A DNA stretch of 64,000 nucleotides, from contig NZ_JOTN01000003.1 of NCBI RefSeq assembly GCF_000712595.1, positions 1 to 64,000 on the forward strand. Direction: 5' to 3'. A program made the translations under genes and the position numbers. Within the stretch, counting starts at the first letter, position 1. Each line of letters begins with the position of its first letter. The notes below the pieces were generated by a model. It saw nothing but the letters and a program-made list of their open reading frames with translations, had not been told where the DNA came from and did no database searches. Positions 16,893 through 25,536 of this stretch are shown piece by piece. The stretch comes from Bacillus manliponensis (lineage in GTDB: Bacteria; Bacillota; Bacilli; Bacillales; Bacillaceae_G).

Positions 16893-18587
16893 ATGTCATT
16901 TAAAGGTTATGAGTATAAACGTCCGAGTATGGAAGAGTTAGAGGGGAAGTTTAAAGAGGCGATTGTACAATTTACAAATGCCGGAACAGCTGAGGATCAA
17001 CGAAAGGTGATTTCATATATAAATGAAATCCGTAATGATTTTAATACGATGTATAATTTATGCTACATACGTCATACGCTCGATACGACAGATGCATTTT
17101 ATAAGGAAGAAAATGAATTTTTTGATGAGTCTTCTCCTATTGTAAAAGGCTATGTGACAAAGTATTATGAGGCGCTTATGCAATCGCCGTTTCGCGTAGA
17201 GCTAGAAACATATTACGGCGAACAATTATTTGCACTGGCGGCATGTGAGTTAAAAACATATTCAGATGAAGTGGTAGGAGATTTGCAGTTAGAGAATAAA
17301 TTATCTTCGCAATACGTACAGCTATTAGCGGCAGCTAAAATTGAGTTTGAAGGTGAAGAGAGAACTTTATCTCAGCTTATTCCATTTATGCAGAATAAGG
17401 ATCGTAATATGCGTAAGCAAGCTAGCGAAGCGTACTACGGTTATTTATCTGAGCATGAAGCGGAGTTAGATCGTATTTACGATGAACTTGTGAAAGTAAG
17501 AACAGCAATTGCAAAGAAACTTGGATTTTCAAATTTTGTTGAACTTGGCTATGCACGTATGTATCGTACAGATTACAATGCGGAAATGGTTGCAAACTTT
17601 AGAAAGCAAGTACTAGATTATATTGTTCCTGTCACGACTGAACTTAGAAAAAGGCAGCAACAACGTATTGGGGTTGAAAAGGTAACATATTATGATGAGA
17701 ATTTTGAGTTTATGTCTGGTAATGCAACGCCAAAGGGAGATGCAGATTGGATTATTAACCATGGAAAAACAATGTATAAAGAGTTATCAGAAGAAACAGA
17801 CGAATTTTTCCGTTTTATGTTAGAGAATGATCTGCTCGATCTTGTTGCGAAAAAAGGAAAAGCTGGCGGGGGCTATTGTACATATATAGAAAATTATAAA
17901 GCGCCGTTTATTTTCTCAAACTTTAACGGAACAGCTGGTGATATTGATGTTTTAACACATGAAGCAGGTCACGCATTTCAGGTGTATGAAAGTCGTCGTT
18001 TTGAAATACCAGAGTATAATTGGCCTACATTTGAAGCTTGTGAAATTCATTCTATGAGTATGGAGTTTTTCACCTGGCCGTGGATGGAATTATTTTTTGA
18101 AGAAGATGCTCAGAAGTATTACTTCTCACATTTAAGCTCAGCACTTCTATTTTTACCATATGGTGTATCTGTTGATGAATTCCAGCATTTTGTGTATGAA
18201 AATCCAGAAGCAACACCAGCTGAGCGTAAGGCAGCATGGCGTAATATTGAGAAGAAATATTTGCCGACACGTGATTATGAAGGAAATGAATATTTAGAGA
18301 ACGGTGGATTTTGGCAAAAACAAGCACATATTTATGAAAATCCATTTTATTATATTGATTACACGTTAGCAGAAATTTGTGCACTACAATTTTGGAAGCG
18401 TGCAAGAGAGAATCGTCAAGAGGCATGGGAGGATTATGTTCACCTTTGTCGTGAAGGTGGCAGTCAGTCGTTTTTACAGCTAGTAGAAACAGCGAATTTA
18501 ATCTCACCATTTGCAGATGGTTGTGTACAAAGTGTAATTCGTGATATTAAATCGTGGTTAAATGAAGTGGATGACACAAAATTGTAA
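16893..18587 (+). CDS. M3-family oligoendopeptidase (PepF-like)
   Basis: A 564-residue cytosolic zinc metallopeptidase. The active site LTHEAGHAFQ is at about residue 355 with the third ligand Glu downstream (FEACEIHSMSME). Length and the N-terminal helical lid are normal for the M3B family. It trims peptides of roughly 5-20 residues. Start ATG after AGAGGT. The gene is monocistronic and ends near an intrinsic terminator at 18667. Confidence 0.92.
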   Translation: MSFKGYEYKRPSMEELEGKFKEAIVQFTNAGTAEDQRKVISYINEIRNDFNTMYNLCYIRHTLDTTDAFYKEENEFFDESSPIVKGYVTKYYEALMQSPFRVELETYYGEQLFALAACELKTYSDEVVGDLQLENKLSSQYVQLLAAAKIEFEGEERTLSQLIPFMQNKDRNMRKQASEAYYGYLSEHEAELDRIYDELVKVRTAIAKKLGFSNFVELGYARMYRTDYNAEMVANFRKQVLDYIVPVTTELRKRQQQRIGVEKVTYYDENFEFMSGNATPKGDADWIINHGKTMYKELSEETDEFFRFMLENDLLDLVAKKGKAGGGYCTYIENYKAPFIFSNFNGTAGDIDVLTHEAGHAFQVYESRRFEIPEYNWPTFEACEIHSMSMEFFTWPWMELFFEEDAQKYYFSHLSSALLFLPYGVSVDEFQHFVYENPEATPAERKAAWRNIEKKYLPTRDYEGNEYLENGGFWQKQAHIYENPFYYIDYTLAEICALQFWKRARENRQEAWEDYVHLCREGGSQSFLQLVETANLISPFADGCVQSVIRDIKSWLNEVDDTKL

Positions 18588-18666
18588 ATAATATGCAAGT
18601 TTTTTTATAAATCTACAATCGACATATAAAGATGAACATGAGATAATAAAGAAAATTCAGATTATT

Positions 18667-18703
18667 AAAGAGGTGTTTCTTCAAAAGAAGCGCCTCTTTT
18701 TCA
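18667..18703 (+). terminator. Terminator
   Basis: AAAGAGG(T)G...C(G)CCTCTTT hairpin and T run, downstream of the M3 peptidase. Confidence 0.85.
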
Positions 18704-18726
18704 CCAACTAACTAAAGGAGGGGATT

Positions 18727-19266
18727 ATGAATATGGTTCAATCAAAGGCAAATATGAGTATAGAAATGTTACTACAAGGATTACAAGTGACAAGAACAGC
18801 TATTTTATCTGAAATTGAAATGTTAACAGATACGGAGGTAAATACAAAACCACGCCGTGATAAATGGAGCATTATACAAATCTTACATCATCTTCATTTA
18901 GTTGAGCAATCTGTTACTTCGGCACTTTTATATGGTTTGCATAAAAACGAAAGAAATCCAGTTACGCATAAGAATCTCCAAATTATGTTAGACCGAACAG
19001 CAAAACGAGAAGCACCTCAGCACATGGAACCAACTGAAACATTAATGAAAAAACAACAAATGATTCAATTGCTCCGCAATTCTAGGGAAGCCTTAGTGAA
19101 CGCTCTTCATACGGTTGTGAACGAAAAAGATTTAATAGAGAAATCCTTAAGGCATCCAGTATTTCATGATTTGAACTTATATCAATGGATACAAGTACTT
19201 GATTTGCATGAGCAGCGCCATTTAACGCAATTAAAAGAAGCGAAATATTCCATTTACAAAAGGTGA
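18727..19266 (+). CDS. DinB-like metal-binding four-helix protein
   Basis: A 179-residue protein of the DinB/YfiT superfamily. The three expected His are visible: HHLHLVEQ (about residue 58), and EQRHLTQ (about residue 159). Some family members are thiol S-transferases that use bacillithiol, but the function here is unknown. RBS AAGGAGGGG is directly before the ATG. It is followed by a tiny DUF6254-like gene. Confidence 0.82.
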   Translation: MNMVQSKANMSIEMLLQGLQVTRTAILSEIEMLTDTEVNTKPRRDKWSIIQILHHLHLVEQSVTSALLYGLHKNERNPVTHKNLQIMLDRTAKREAPQHMEPTETLMKKQQMIQLLRNSREALVNALHTVVNEKDLIEKSLRHPVFHDLNLYQWIQVLDLHEQRHLTQLKEAKYSIYKR

Positions 19267-19355
19267 GTGCTTTCTGAGGTAGGAATCTTATGATGTATAA
19301 TCTTTTTTCATCTGTTAGAACATATAAGAGAGGATGGAAGAAGGAGATGAATCAA

Positions 19356-19472
19356 ATGAGCCATAAAAAGCGTGAACAAGAACGTGAGTGGAAAGCACGT
19401 AAAGAAAATCAGCAACCACATGGAAAAGTGAAAACCTTTGCAGAGCTTGTAGATGAAACGAAAAAAACGTGA
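19356..19472 (+). CDS. DUF6254-like small protein
   Basis: A 38-residue highly charged protein, MSHKKREQEREWKARKE..., with HGKVKTFAELVDE at its C-terminus. That tail I associate with DUF6254 of Bacillaceae; function unknown. I use the ATG at 19356, 9 nt after AAGGAG; the ATG at 19347 is too close. A terminator overlaps the stop. Confidence 0.7.
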   Translation: MSHKKREQEREWKARKENQQPHGKVKTFAELVDETKKT

Positions 19473-19494
19473 TGGTGACATCACGTTTTTTTAT
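19464..19494 (+). terminator. Terminator
   Basis: AAAAAACGTGATG / CATCACGTTTTTTT hairpin at the end of the DUF6254-like gene. Confidence 0.92.
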
Positions 19495-19605
19495 GTTAAA
19501 ATGATGACACGTATGTTGATACGTAATCAAAGTTGTTTTTACTGTATGTAGATATTATGCTACAATATAAATGAAACTTGAAGAAGAAAATCCGTGTTTA
19601 GCACG

Positions 19606-19680
19606 GGAGAGGTTCGCGAACTCCCTCTATAAAAAACTAAGGAGAAAACAATATCCTTGGGTATTGTTTTGTTTTTTTAT
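19606..19680 (+). promoter_or_regulatory. PreQ1-I riboswitch with terminator, leader of queCDEF
   Basis: The aptamer (about 19608-19640) has AGAGGTTC, then CCCTCTATAAAAAACTAA with the A-rich tail that folds back into a pseudoknot. This closely follows the preQ1-I pattern of B. subtilis queC. An intrinsic terminator follows at once (AAACAATATCC/GGTATTGTTT plus T run, 19646-19678). Binding of preQ1 should favour termination and turn off queuosine precursor synthesis. Confidence 0.95.
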
Positions 19681-19736
19681 TGTGATAGTTCAAGAACGTT
19701 CTTTCTTCTTAGTATGAACAAAGAAGGAGAATGAAT

Positions 19737-20399
19737 ATGAAAAAAGAAAAAGCCGTTGTTGTGTTTAGCGGTGGACAAGATAGTACAACATGTCTATTTT
19801 GGGCAATGCAGCAATTTGCTGAAGTGGAGACGGTAACGTTTAATTATAATCAGCGTCATAAGCTTGAGATAGATTGTGCTGCTGCAATTGCAAAAGAATT
19901 AGGTGTAAAACATACAGTGCTAGACATGAGTTTATTAAATCAATTAGCACCAAATGCACTTACGAGAACAGACATTGATATTACAGAAACAGAAGGGGAG
20001 TTACCTTCTACATTTGTAGATGGACGAAATTTATTGTTCTTATCATTTGCAGGTGTATTCGCAAAACAAGTTGGTGCGCGCCATATTGTTACAGGTGTAT
20101 GCGAAACGGACTTTAGTGGTTATCCGGATTGCCGTGATATATTTGTGAAGTCATTGAATGTAACATTAAATTTATCAATGGATTATCCATTTGTCATTCA
20201 TACACCACTGATGTGGATTGATAAAGCTGAAACATGGAAATTAGCAGATGACCTTGGTGCATTTGAATATGTCAGAGAAAAAACATTAACTTGTTATAAT
20301 GGAATAATTGGTGATGGTTGCGGTGAATGTCCTGCATGTAAATTACGTAAAGCAGGTCTTGATACGTATTTACAAGAGCGAGAAGGAGAGAAAGCATAA
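19737..20399 (+). CDS. queC: 7-cyano-7-deazaguanine synthase QueC
   Basis: QueC converts 7-carboxy-7-deazaguanine to preQ0 with ATP and ammonia. This 220-residue protein has the PP-loop SGGQDSTT at residues 9-16 and the zinc-binding [14 protein letters not shown] near the C-terminus. I use the ATG at 19737, 7 nt after AAGGAG. First gene of the riboswitch-controlled queC-D-E-F set; the stop overlaps the queD start (TAATG). Confidence 0.96.
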   Translation: MKKEKAVVVFSGGQDSTTCLFWAMQQFAEVETVTFNYNQRHKLEIDCAAAIAKELGVKHTVLDMSLLNQLAPNALTRTDIDITETEGELPSTFVDGRNLLFLSFAGVFAKQVGARHIVTGVCETDFSGYPDCRDIFVKSLNVTLNLSMDYPFVIHTPLMWIDKAETWKLADDLGAFEYVREKTLTCYNGIIGDGCGECPACKLRKAGLDTYLQEREGEKA

Positions 20400-20893
20400 T
20401 GGAAAATAACTTCTTTGGATTTCGCGTTGTAGAAAATTTACAAAAAATTGATACAGACATTGGACGAGAACAACTAAAGTACCATAACAAGCGTGTTATG
20501 GTAAGCAAAGAGTTTACCTTCGATGCAGCACATCACTTGCATTGTTATGAAGGGAAATGTAAAAATCTCCACGGACATACGTATAAAGTTGTCTTTGGAA
20601 TTAGCGGTTATGTAAATGAAATTGGTCTGACGATCGACTTTGGAGATATAAAAGATATTTGGAAAAATGAGATTGAAATTTATTTAGATCATCGCTATTT
20701 AAATGAAACGTTACCAGCGATGAATACGACAGCTGAAAATATGGTCGTATGGATTTTTGAGAAAATGGAAGAAGCGTTGCTAACTGAAGAGCGTCAAAAT
20801 GAATATAAAGGTGCGCGTGTTGAATTTGTTCGTTTGTTTGAGACACCAACAAGCTATGCAGAAGTAAGACGGGAGTGGATGCTCGGTGAGTAA
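20399..20893 (+). CDS. queD: 6-carboxytetrahydropterin synthase QueD
   Basis: A 164-residue T-fold enzyme that makes 6-carboxy-5,6,7,8-tetrahydropterin from dihydroneopterin triphosphate. Zinc ligands are in FDAAHHLH and NLHGHTY, and the catalytic Cys lies between them (YEGKC). It overlaps queC by 1 nt and queE by 8 nt. The first 35 residues are an extension before the T-fold core; an in-frame ATG inside it exists, but the ribosome site AAGGAG favours the first. Confidence 0.94.
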   Translation: MENNFFGFRVVENLQKIDTDIGREQLKYHNKRVMVSKEFTFDAAHHLHCYEGKCKNLHGHTYKVVFGISGYVNEIGLTIDFGDIKDIWKNEIEIYLDHRYLNETLPAMNTTAENMVVWIFEKMEEALLTEERQNEYKGARVEFVRLFETPTSYAEVRREWMLGE

Positions 20894-21602
20894 CATTCCT
20901 GTATTAGAAGTGTTTGGACCAACTATTCAAGGTGAAGGAATGGTCGTTGGGCAAAAAACGATGTTTGTACGTACAGCAGGTTGTGATTATAGCTGTACTT
21001 GGTGTGATTCAGCCTTTACGTGGGATGGATCCGCAAAAGAGCAAATTCGTCAAATGGGACCGGAAGAGATTTGGAATGAACTTGTAGAATTAGGTGGGGG
21101 GAATTTCTCTCATGTAACTATTTCAGGGGGAAATCCAGTTCTTTTGAAGAAATTAGATGCGTTTCTTACTTTGTTACAAGAAAAAGGTATTCGCACTGCA
21201 ATTGAAACGCAAGGTAGCAAGTGGCAAGATTGGTTGTTACAGGTTGATGAAGTTACAATCTCACCAAAACCACCGAGTTCTACGATGAAAACAAATTTTG
21301 AAATGTTAGATACTGTTATTCATAAATTAGCAGGAAAAGATTTCAGTTTAAAAGTTGTTGTATTTGATGAGGTGGATTTTGAGTATGCGAAAGAAATACA
21401 TGAACGTTATCCACATGTACCCTTTTTCCTACAAGTAGGAAATGATGATACAGTTACGACGGATGATACGGCTCTCGTTAGTCGCTTACTACAAAAGTAC
21501 GAATGGCTTATTGAAAAAGCAGTTCACTGTAAAGAAATGAATGATGCGAAGGTGCTACCGCAGCTTCACGCGCTTGTTTGGGGAAATAAACGAGGTGTGT
21601 AA
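20886..21602 (+). CDS. queE: 7-carboxy-7-deazaguanine synthase QueE
   Basis: A 238-residue radical SAM enzyme. The cluster-binding motif CDYSCTWCD is at about residue 33, a normal C-x3-C-x2-C. GPTIQGEG near the N-terminus is the QueE signature, and ISGGNP the SAM-binding stretch. It starts with GTG inside the end of queD. A bcr1 element separates it from queF by about 200 bp. Confidence 0.95.
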   Translation: MSNIPVLEVFGPTIQGEGMVVGQKTMFVRTAGCDYSCTWCDSAFTWDGSAKEQIRQMGPEEIWNELVELGGGNFSHVTISGGNPVLLKKLDAFLTLLQEKGIRTAIETQGSKWQDWLLQVDEVTISPKPPSSTMKTNFEMLDTVIHKLAGKDFSLKVVVFDEVDFEYAKEIHERYPHVPFFLQVGNDDTVTTDDTALVSRLLQKYEWLIEKAVHCKEMNDAKVLPQLHALVWGNKRGV

Positions 21603-21630
21603 CATTGCTTTGTTGTAAGCAATAAGAAAG

Positions 21631-21791
21631 TTTATCCCGCTATTTGCGGGCTGTAATACTCCCACCTCAAAACTTGAGAGAAAACGAAGAAGTTTAGGTG
21701 GGAGATAAACAGCCCGTAATAGCCCGATTCGTTCAACTAACAATCAGTGGGGGGATGAAGAAAACTCCCACTGATTGAAGTTTCACTTTAT
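21631..21791 (+). repeat. Full-length bcr1 element inside the que gene set
   Basis: TTTAT at 21631-21635 and 21787-21791 flank a complete bcr1 copy. It lies between queE and queF, genes that are expected to be co-transcribed from the riboswitch leader. Confidence 0.93.
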
Positions 21792-21810
21792 CATGAAAGG
21801 AAGTTTACAA

Positions 21811-22308
21811 ATGACTGGAAGAAAAGACGAAGATTTAAAAGAAGTAACGTTATTAGGAAATCAAAATACAAAATATTTATTTGAATATAGTCCTGAGATT
21901 TTAGAGGTGTTTGATAACAATCACCCAAACCGTGATTATTTTGTGAAATTTAATTGTCCAGAATTTACAAGTTTATGTCCAAAAACAGGGCAACCTGATT
22001 TTGCAACAATTTATATTAGCTACATTCCTAGCGAAAAAATGGTGGAAAGTAAATCATTAAAGTTATATTTATTTAGTTTCCGTAATCATGGTGATTTTCA
22101 TGAAGATTGTATGAATGTCATTATGAATGATTTAATTAAACTAATGGATCCACGTTACATTGAAGTATGGGGGAAATTTACGCCACGCGGTGGAATTTCA
22201 ATTGACCCTTACTGTAACTATGGAAAGCCAGGCACAAAATATGAGGAAATGGCTTCTTATCGCCTAATGAATCATGACTTATATCCTGAAACAATTGATA
22301 ATCGCTAA
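21811..22308 (+). CDS. queF: NADPH-dependent 7-cyano-7-deazaguanine reductase QueF
   Basis: A 165-residue type I QueF that reduces preQ0 to preQ1. The catalytic Cys sits in [17 protein letters not shown] and the QueF motif [16 protein letters not shown] is at about residue 78. RBS AAAGGAAG is 7 nt before the ATG at 21811 and begins 4 nt after a bcr1 target repeat. It closes the pathway started by queC-E. Confidence 0.96.
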   Translation: MTGRKDEDLKEVTLLGNQNTKYLFEYSPEILEVFDNNHPNRDYFVKFNCPEFTSLCPKTGQPDFATIYISYIPSEKMVESKSLKLYLFSFRNHGDFHEDCMNVIMNDLIKLMDPRYIEVWGKFTPRGGISIDPYCNYGKPGTKYEEMASYRLMNHDLYPETIDNR

Positions 22309-22348
22309 AAAAGAAGGATCTACGCCGTATAACGTAGATCCTTCTTTT
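22309..22348. terminator. Bidirectional terminator
   Basis: AAAAGAAGGATCTACG pairs with CGTAGATCCTTCTTTT; flanked by A and T runs between queF and the convergent ykvS-like gene. Confidence 0.95.
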
Positions 22349-22356
22349 CTATTATA

Positions 22357-22542
22357 TTAAGCATGTTGATTAATAATTGTATAGTTTTTGTGATTAACAA
22401 CAGTGAGAGGCTCCATATCTAGCTCTCTGAAGTTTTTCATAATCGTCACGTCAACAATTACCGAGTTCTTATTTACTTTTTGAACACGGCCTTGTATTCC
22501 CTCTTTAAATTCAATAATATCCCCAGCTTCTGCGATTTTCAT
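22357..22542 (-). CDS. YkvS-like protein (DUF2187)
   Basis: A 61-residue small beta-rich protein, MKIAEAGDIIEFKEGIQGRV..., of the DUF2187/YkvS type. YkvS also lies next to queF (ykvM) in B. subtilis, which supports the name. An SH3-like fold is likely; function unknown. RBS AAGGAGAG precedes the ATG. The 296-bp gap upstream contains only AT-rich promoter-like sequence. Confidence 0.8.
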   Translation of the reverse strand: MKIAEAGDIIEFKEGIQGRVQKVNKNSVIVDVTIMKNFRELDMEPLTVVNHKNYTIINQHA

Positions 22543-22838
22543 AAGCCACTCTCCTTGTTACAGTTTTATAAAAAAAGAGAACAAGATTCGTTCTTTTTTA
22601 TTTTCCTTTATTTTGAACTATATTTCTCATTTTGTAAATGTTTCCATGAGATTTTTTTGGAAAAAATACTAAATTTTTATCAAAAATTTCTATTACTTAT
22701 TTCATATTTATACAAAAGTTGTAACCGCTGTTATTTTAATCTGCAACAAGTTACATTCCATTATTTGAGTGGAAGACTAGGGCTTTTTTAGTAGAAAGGC
22801 ATATAATAATAATGAATACGGTGTGGAGTGTGGTGAAA

Positions 22839-23441
22839 ATGAAAATTTCATTTATTCGTTATGGTCCTCTTGATGCGGCTAATGAAGCAATAACGGCCAC
22901 GCAGTTTCAACAATGGCTGGAAACATATAATGATAGCAATATTAAACAAACCACTTATGTACCAGAGAGGACGATGCAAGTCATTCGTAATGCAAAACTT
23001 GTTGTTTCAAGTGATAGTAAGCAAACCATTCAATCCGCTGTGAAATTGACGGATTCGTTTTCATTTATACAAAGTCCGTTATTTCGTGAAGCGCTGATTC
23101 CATCGCAGTTACCAGCTCCAAAGTGGTTTAAGTGTAAGCGAAGAGCATGGATCACTTTTGGACGAACTCTATGGATTATGGGACATGCTAAAGGTGTAGA
23201 GTCATATGATGAGGTGAAAATCCGTGCAAAGCAAGCAGCTGATACATTGATTGGCTATGCAATGGTGTTTCAGCACATCGTTCTTGTCGGACATAGTTAT
23301 TTTAATCTGCTAATTGGATTAGAATTACGAGCAAGAGGGTGGAGTGGGCCGCCTATTTTTCAAGCGAAGCCATGGGGATGTACAGTGTATACATTCCATA
23401 AAGCAATTGAAGGAGATATGTTAAAAGCAACATTCACATAA
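22839..23441 (+). CDS. Histidine phosphatase superfamily protein with altered RHG motif
   Basis: About 200 residues, starting MKISFIRYGPLDAANEAI. The phosphoglycerate mutase-like RHG, whose His becomes phosphorylated, is RYG here. The second conserved His is kept in VLVGHSYFN (about residue 153). The catalytic nucleophile is therefore missing, and the protein may be inactive or a binding protein. I use the ATG at 22839 with GGAG 10 nt upstream; in-frame upstream starts exist at 22812. Monocistronic, with a terminator. Confidence 0.72.
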   Translation: MKISFIRYGPLDAANEAITATQFQQWLETYNDSNIKQTTYVPERTMQVIRNAKLVVSSDSKQTIQSAVKLTDSFSFIQSPLFREALIPSQLPAPKWFKCKRRAWITFGRTLWIMGHAKGVESYDEVKIRAKQAADTLIGYAMVFQHIVLVGHSYFNLLIGLELRARGWSGPPIFQAKPWGCTVYTFHKAIEGDMLKATFT

Positions 23442-23481
23442 AAACGCACAACTCAGTAAAAATGGCCTGTGCGTTTTTATG
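23442..23481 (+). terminator. Terminator
   Basis: AAAAACGCACA / TGTGCGTTTTT hairpin. Confidence 0.85.
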
Positions 23482-23488
23482 TCGCTCG

Positions 23489-23509
23489 CTGTTTGAAGTT
23501 TTGCTTTAT
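23489..23509 (+). repeat. bcr1 right-end remnant at the GNAT stop codon
   Basis: TTTGAAGTTTTGCTTTAT resembles the bcr1 right end; its TTTAT (23505-23509) contains the TTA that is the stop (TAA) of the minus-strand GNAT gene. Confidence 0.55.
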
Positions 23510-24063
23510 ATATGTTTCACTAAGTGAGCGTATGCTTCTCCAACGAGCATTTGCGTTTTATCTTGCACATAGTCAAGTTTTTTATAAAGGGAAAATGCAC
23601 GGTGATTTTCTAGGTTCACTAATAAAGCGATTTTGTCATGACCTTGCTCGTAAGCATATGATTCAGCAGCTTTAATGAGCTGCGATCCAATTCCTTGTCC
23701 ACTGTACGAAGAAGAAACAGATAATGTATCAATGTAGTATTCATCGTCAGTAGCTTCTTTTTCTAATGTAATAGAAGAATCTTGCTTCATCTCACGTAAA
23801 TGTGTAACAATCGGTTCATCCAGTGTACTGGCATTGCTACCATGGTAGATAACGATAATGCCTACTGCTAATCCGTCTTGTTCTTTTACAAGACAGTTTT
23901 CATAACTAAGGCGGTTTCCTTCTTTTGTAAACCAATACTCAAGTCCTTCTAGTACTTCATGCTTTATAGTTTTTCCTGTTAATTTTTCTGCAATTTCATG
24001 AAGGGCGTTGTATAGTAACGGTGCAATTGCTTTTGCGTCCGTTTGTTTTGCTTTTCGAATCAT
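23506..24063 (-). CDS. GNAT-family N-acetyltransferase
   Basis: A 185-residue protein. The acetyl-CoA-binding motif A is LSVSSSYSGQGIGSQLIKAA (about residues 115-134) with the Q-x-x-G-x-G loop, followed by VNLENHRAFSLYKKLDY. The N-terminal third is typical of small-molecule or protein acetyltransferases. Substrate unknown. The RBS GGAGG lies before the ATG at 24063. The stop codon lies in a bcr1-like target site. Confidence 0.86.
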   Translation of the reverse strand: MIRKAKQTDAKAIAPLLYNALHEIAEKLTGKTIKHEVLEGLEYWFTKEGNRLSYENCLVKEQDGLAVGIIVIYHGSNASTLDEPIVTHLREMKQDSSITLEKEATDDEYYIDTLSVSSSYSGQGIGSQLIKAAESYAYEQGHDKIALLVNLENHRAFSLYKKLDYVQDKTQMLVGEAYAHLVKHI

Positions 24064-24197
24064 AGTAAGCCTCCTAGCCGTTCTTGTAAGTCTCTCTTAT
24101 TGTAACATGAGTTTACTATATTTCTTTCGTTACATTTTGAAAATAACGTTGTAGTCATTGAAAAGTTCATATAAAATATTTTAAAGAGGTGAGGAAC

Positions 24198-24392
24198 GTG
24201 GACAAAGAAAGAGCAAATGCTATTTTAGCGCAATTGAAAAATGGTGAACTTGAGGAGTATGTTTTAGAGAAAGAAGATTTTTATATATTTCGTGAAGTAG
24301 TAGTAAACCATGAAGACTTTAAGCATTTTCGTGGAAATGCACAGCATAGTGGAAAAATCATTTATACTTATATAGAAGAGGCACGTTCTTAA
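24198..24392 (+). CDS. Hypothetical 64-residue protein
   Basis: Starts with GTG (M)DKERANAILAQLKNGELEEY after AGAGGTGAGG. It is charged, soluble and predicted alpha plus beta, with a short aromatic stretch (FKHFRGNAQHSGKIIYTY). No family recognised. It precedes the YolD-like gene by 25 bp and is probably co-transcribed with it. Confidence 0.65.
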   Translation: MDKERANAILAQLKNGELEEYVLEKEDFYIFREVVVNHEDFKHFRGNAQHSGKIIYTYIEEARS

Positions 24393-24417
24393 TAAAAAAG
24401 GAAAGGAGAGGAGCGTT

Positions 24418-24735
24418 ATGGGAGATTTTAAACAAGGGATTTTACCACACTGGGACTATATGTGGAAAGATAAATCTGGTAAACGACTTGTTGGTATGGT
24501 ATTACATACAGAAAAACATGTACAAGTGAAAAAAACAATAGCGCAATTACAAAAAGCATACGAGAGAGAGCTTGAATTGATTTTATCTGTAAAGTATAAA
24601 CATACATTTCGGAAAATAGAAGGAAAAATTGTGCATTTTGATGAAGATGCACCGGTGTTTACTTTACAAGGCATGGACGATCATATTCATCATATTTTTA
24701 TTGAGCACGTGTTGCGTATCGAGTATCGTTCATGA
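24418..24735 (+). CDS. Hypothetical protein, possibly YolD-like
   Basis: A 105-residue protein after an excellent AAGGAGAGGAG site. The central amphipathic helix (KKTIAQLQKAYERELE) followed by a beta stretch ending HHIFIEHVLRIEY recalls the YolD-like family, whose members end in an IPxDDIxxI-like strand. The match is weak and the family's role is unknown, so treat it as hypothetical. Confidence 0.6.
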   Translation: MGDFKQGILPHWDYMWKDKSGKRLVGMVLHTEKHVQVKKTIAQLQKAYERELELILSVKYKHTFRKIEGKIVHFDEDAPVFTLQGMDDHIHHIFIEHVLRIEYRS

Positions 24736-24737
24736 GA

Positions 24738-24768
24738 AAAGCCTCTTTTCGCAAATTGAGGTTTTTTG
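24738..24768 (+). terminator. Terminator
   Basis: AAAAGCCTC / GAGGTTTTTT hairpin after the small operon. Confidence 0.75.
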
Positions 24769-25080
24769 TTGTTGCATAATTAGTTTGGTGAAGATGTATA
24801 CAGTTAGGATATATCATGTTCTTATAAATTATGTAACAAATTACGGACAGTTTTCATATTGGAATCTGTTCTTTTTGTTGTTGCATTCGCGGGAAAATTT
24901 CTACGGCATTTTCGCTTTTTTTACAAAAATATGCAATTAACTTTTTTTGAAATGTAGTTAAATCCGTTGACAACTTTTTTGAAATACACTTTATTGACGA
25001 GAGTTTTAGAATGTTGTTTCATATTCTTTGTACTTTAAAAAAGTTGACGGTTATGTCGAAATTTAAAAATAAAGAATTCG
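24769..25080. other. AT-rich gap upstream of nrdI
   Basis: No ORF with a ribosome site. It contains several runs of T and two TTGAC hexamers (about 24967 and 24999) that could be -35 boxes of a distal promoter. Confidence 0.4.
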
Positions 25081-25123
25081 TACATATATCTTGTGTCCTT
25101 CCTTTAAACATAATACAATATGT
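25081..25123 (+). promoter_or_regulatory. nrdIEF promoter with two NrdR-box-like sequences
   Basis: A sigma-A-like promoter reads TTGTGT (25091-25096), 17 nt, TACAAT (25114-25119). Two AT-rich imperfect palindromes overlap its -35 and -10: 25081-25096 and 25108-25123. They match the NrdR box pattern ACACWATATATWGTGT at about 11 and 12 of 16 positions. Their 27-bp start-to-start spacing is shorter than the usual three helical turns, so NrdR control is a suggestion only. Confidence 0.4.
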
Positions 25124-25176
25124 AGAGAAAATAAAAAGACATACAACAAGATGTTAAAAAAGGGAGGGGTCGGAGA

Positions 25177-25536
25177 ATGTTAGTTGCATATGATTCTATG
25201 ACAGGAAACGTCAAGCGTTTTATTCAAAAATTAAATATGCCGGCCGTCCAAATTGATGAAGATATTGTAATGGACGAAGAATATGTTCTTATTACGTATA
25301 CAACAGGCTTTGGAAGTGTGCCAGAACGTGTTTCAAAGTTTTTAGAGCGTAATCACACAAGCCTTAAAGGAGTCTCTGCTAGTGGCAATCGCAACTGGGG
25401 AGCTATGTTTGGTGCAAGTGCGGATAAAATTTCATCACAGTATGAAGTGCCGGTTGTATCAAAATTTGAGTTATCTGGAACAAATAAAGATGTGGAATAC
25501 TTTAAAGAGAGGGTGCTGGAGATTGCGACATATTGA
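25177..25536 (+). CDS. nrdI: Class Ib ribonucleotide reductase flavodoxin NrdI
   Basis: A 119-residue flavodoxin-like protein, MLVAYDSMTGNVKRFIQKL, with the FMN phosphate loop DSMTGNVKRF and GNRNWGAMFG later on. NrdI supplies oxidant for the Mn(III)2-Tyr radical of NrdF. RBS GGGAGGGG. Its 3' end overlaps nrdE by 14 nt, as in other Bacillus nrdI-nrdE pairs. Confidence 0.95.
   Translation: MLVAYDSMTGNVKRFIQKLNMPAVQIDEDIVMDEEYVLITYTTGFGSVPERVSKFLERNHTSLKGVSASGNRNWGAMFGASADKISSQYEVPVVSKFELSGTNKDVEYFKERVLEIATY

Noticed and set aside
22480-22791. Plus-strand ORF of 103 residues opposite and beyond the ykvS-like gene
   Set aside because: Phe/Lys-rich, low-complexity translation of AT-rich DNA, no ribosome site, overlaps a real gene on the other strand.
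24629-24940. Plus-strand ORF of 103 residues after the YolD-like gene
   Set aside because: It begins inside that gene in another frame and runs through its terminator; composition is typical of chance AT-rich frames.
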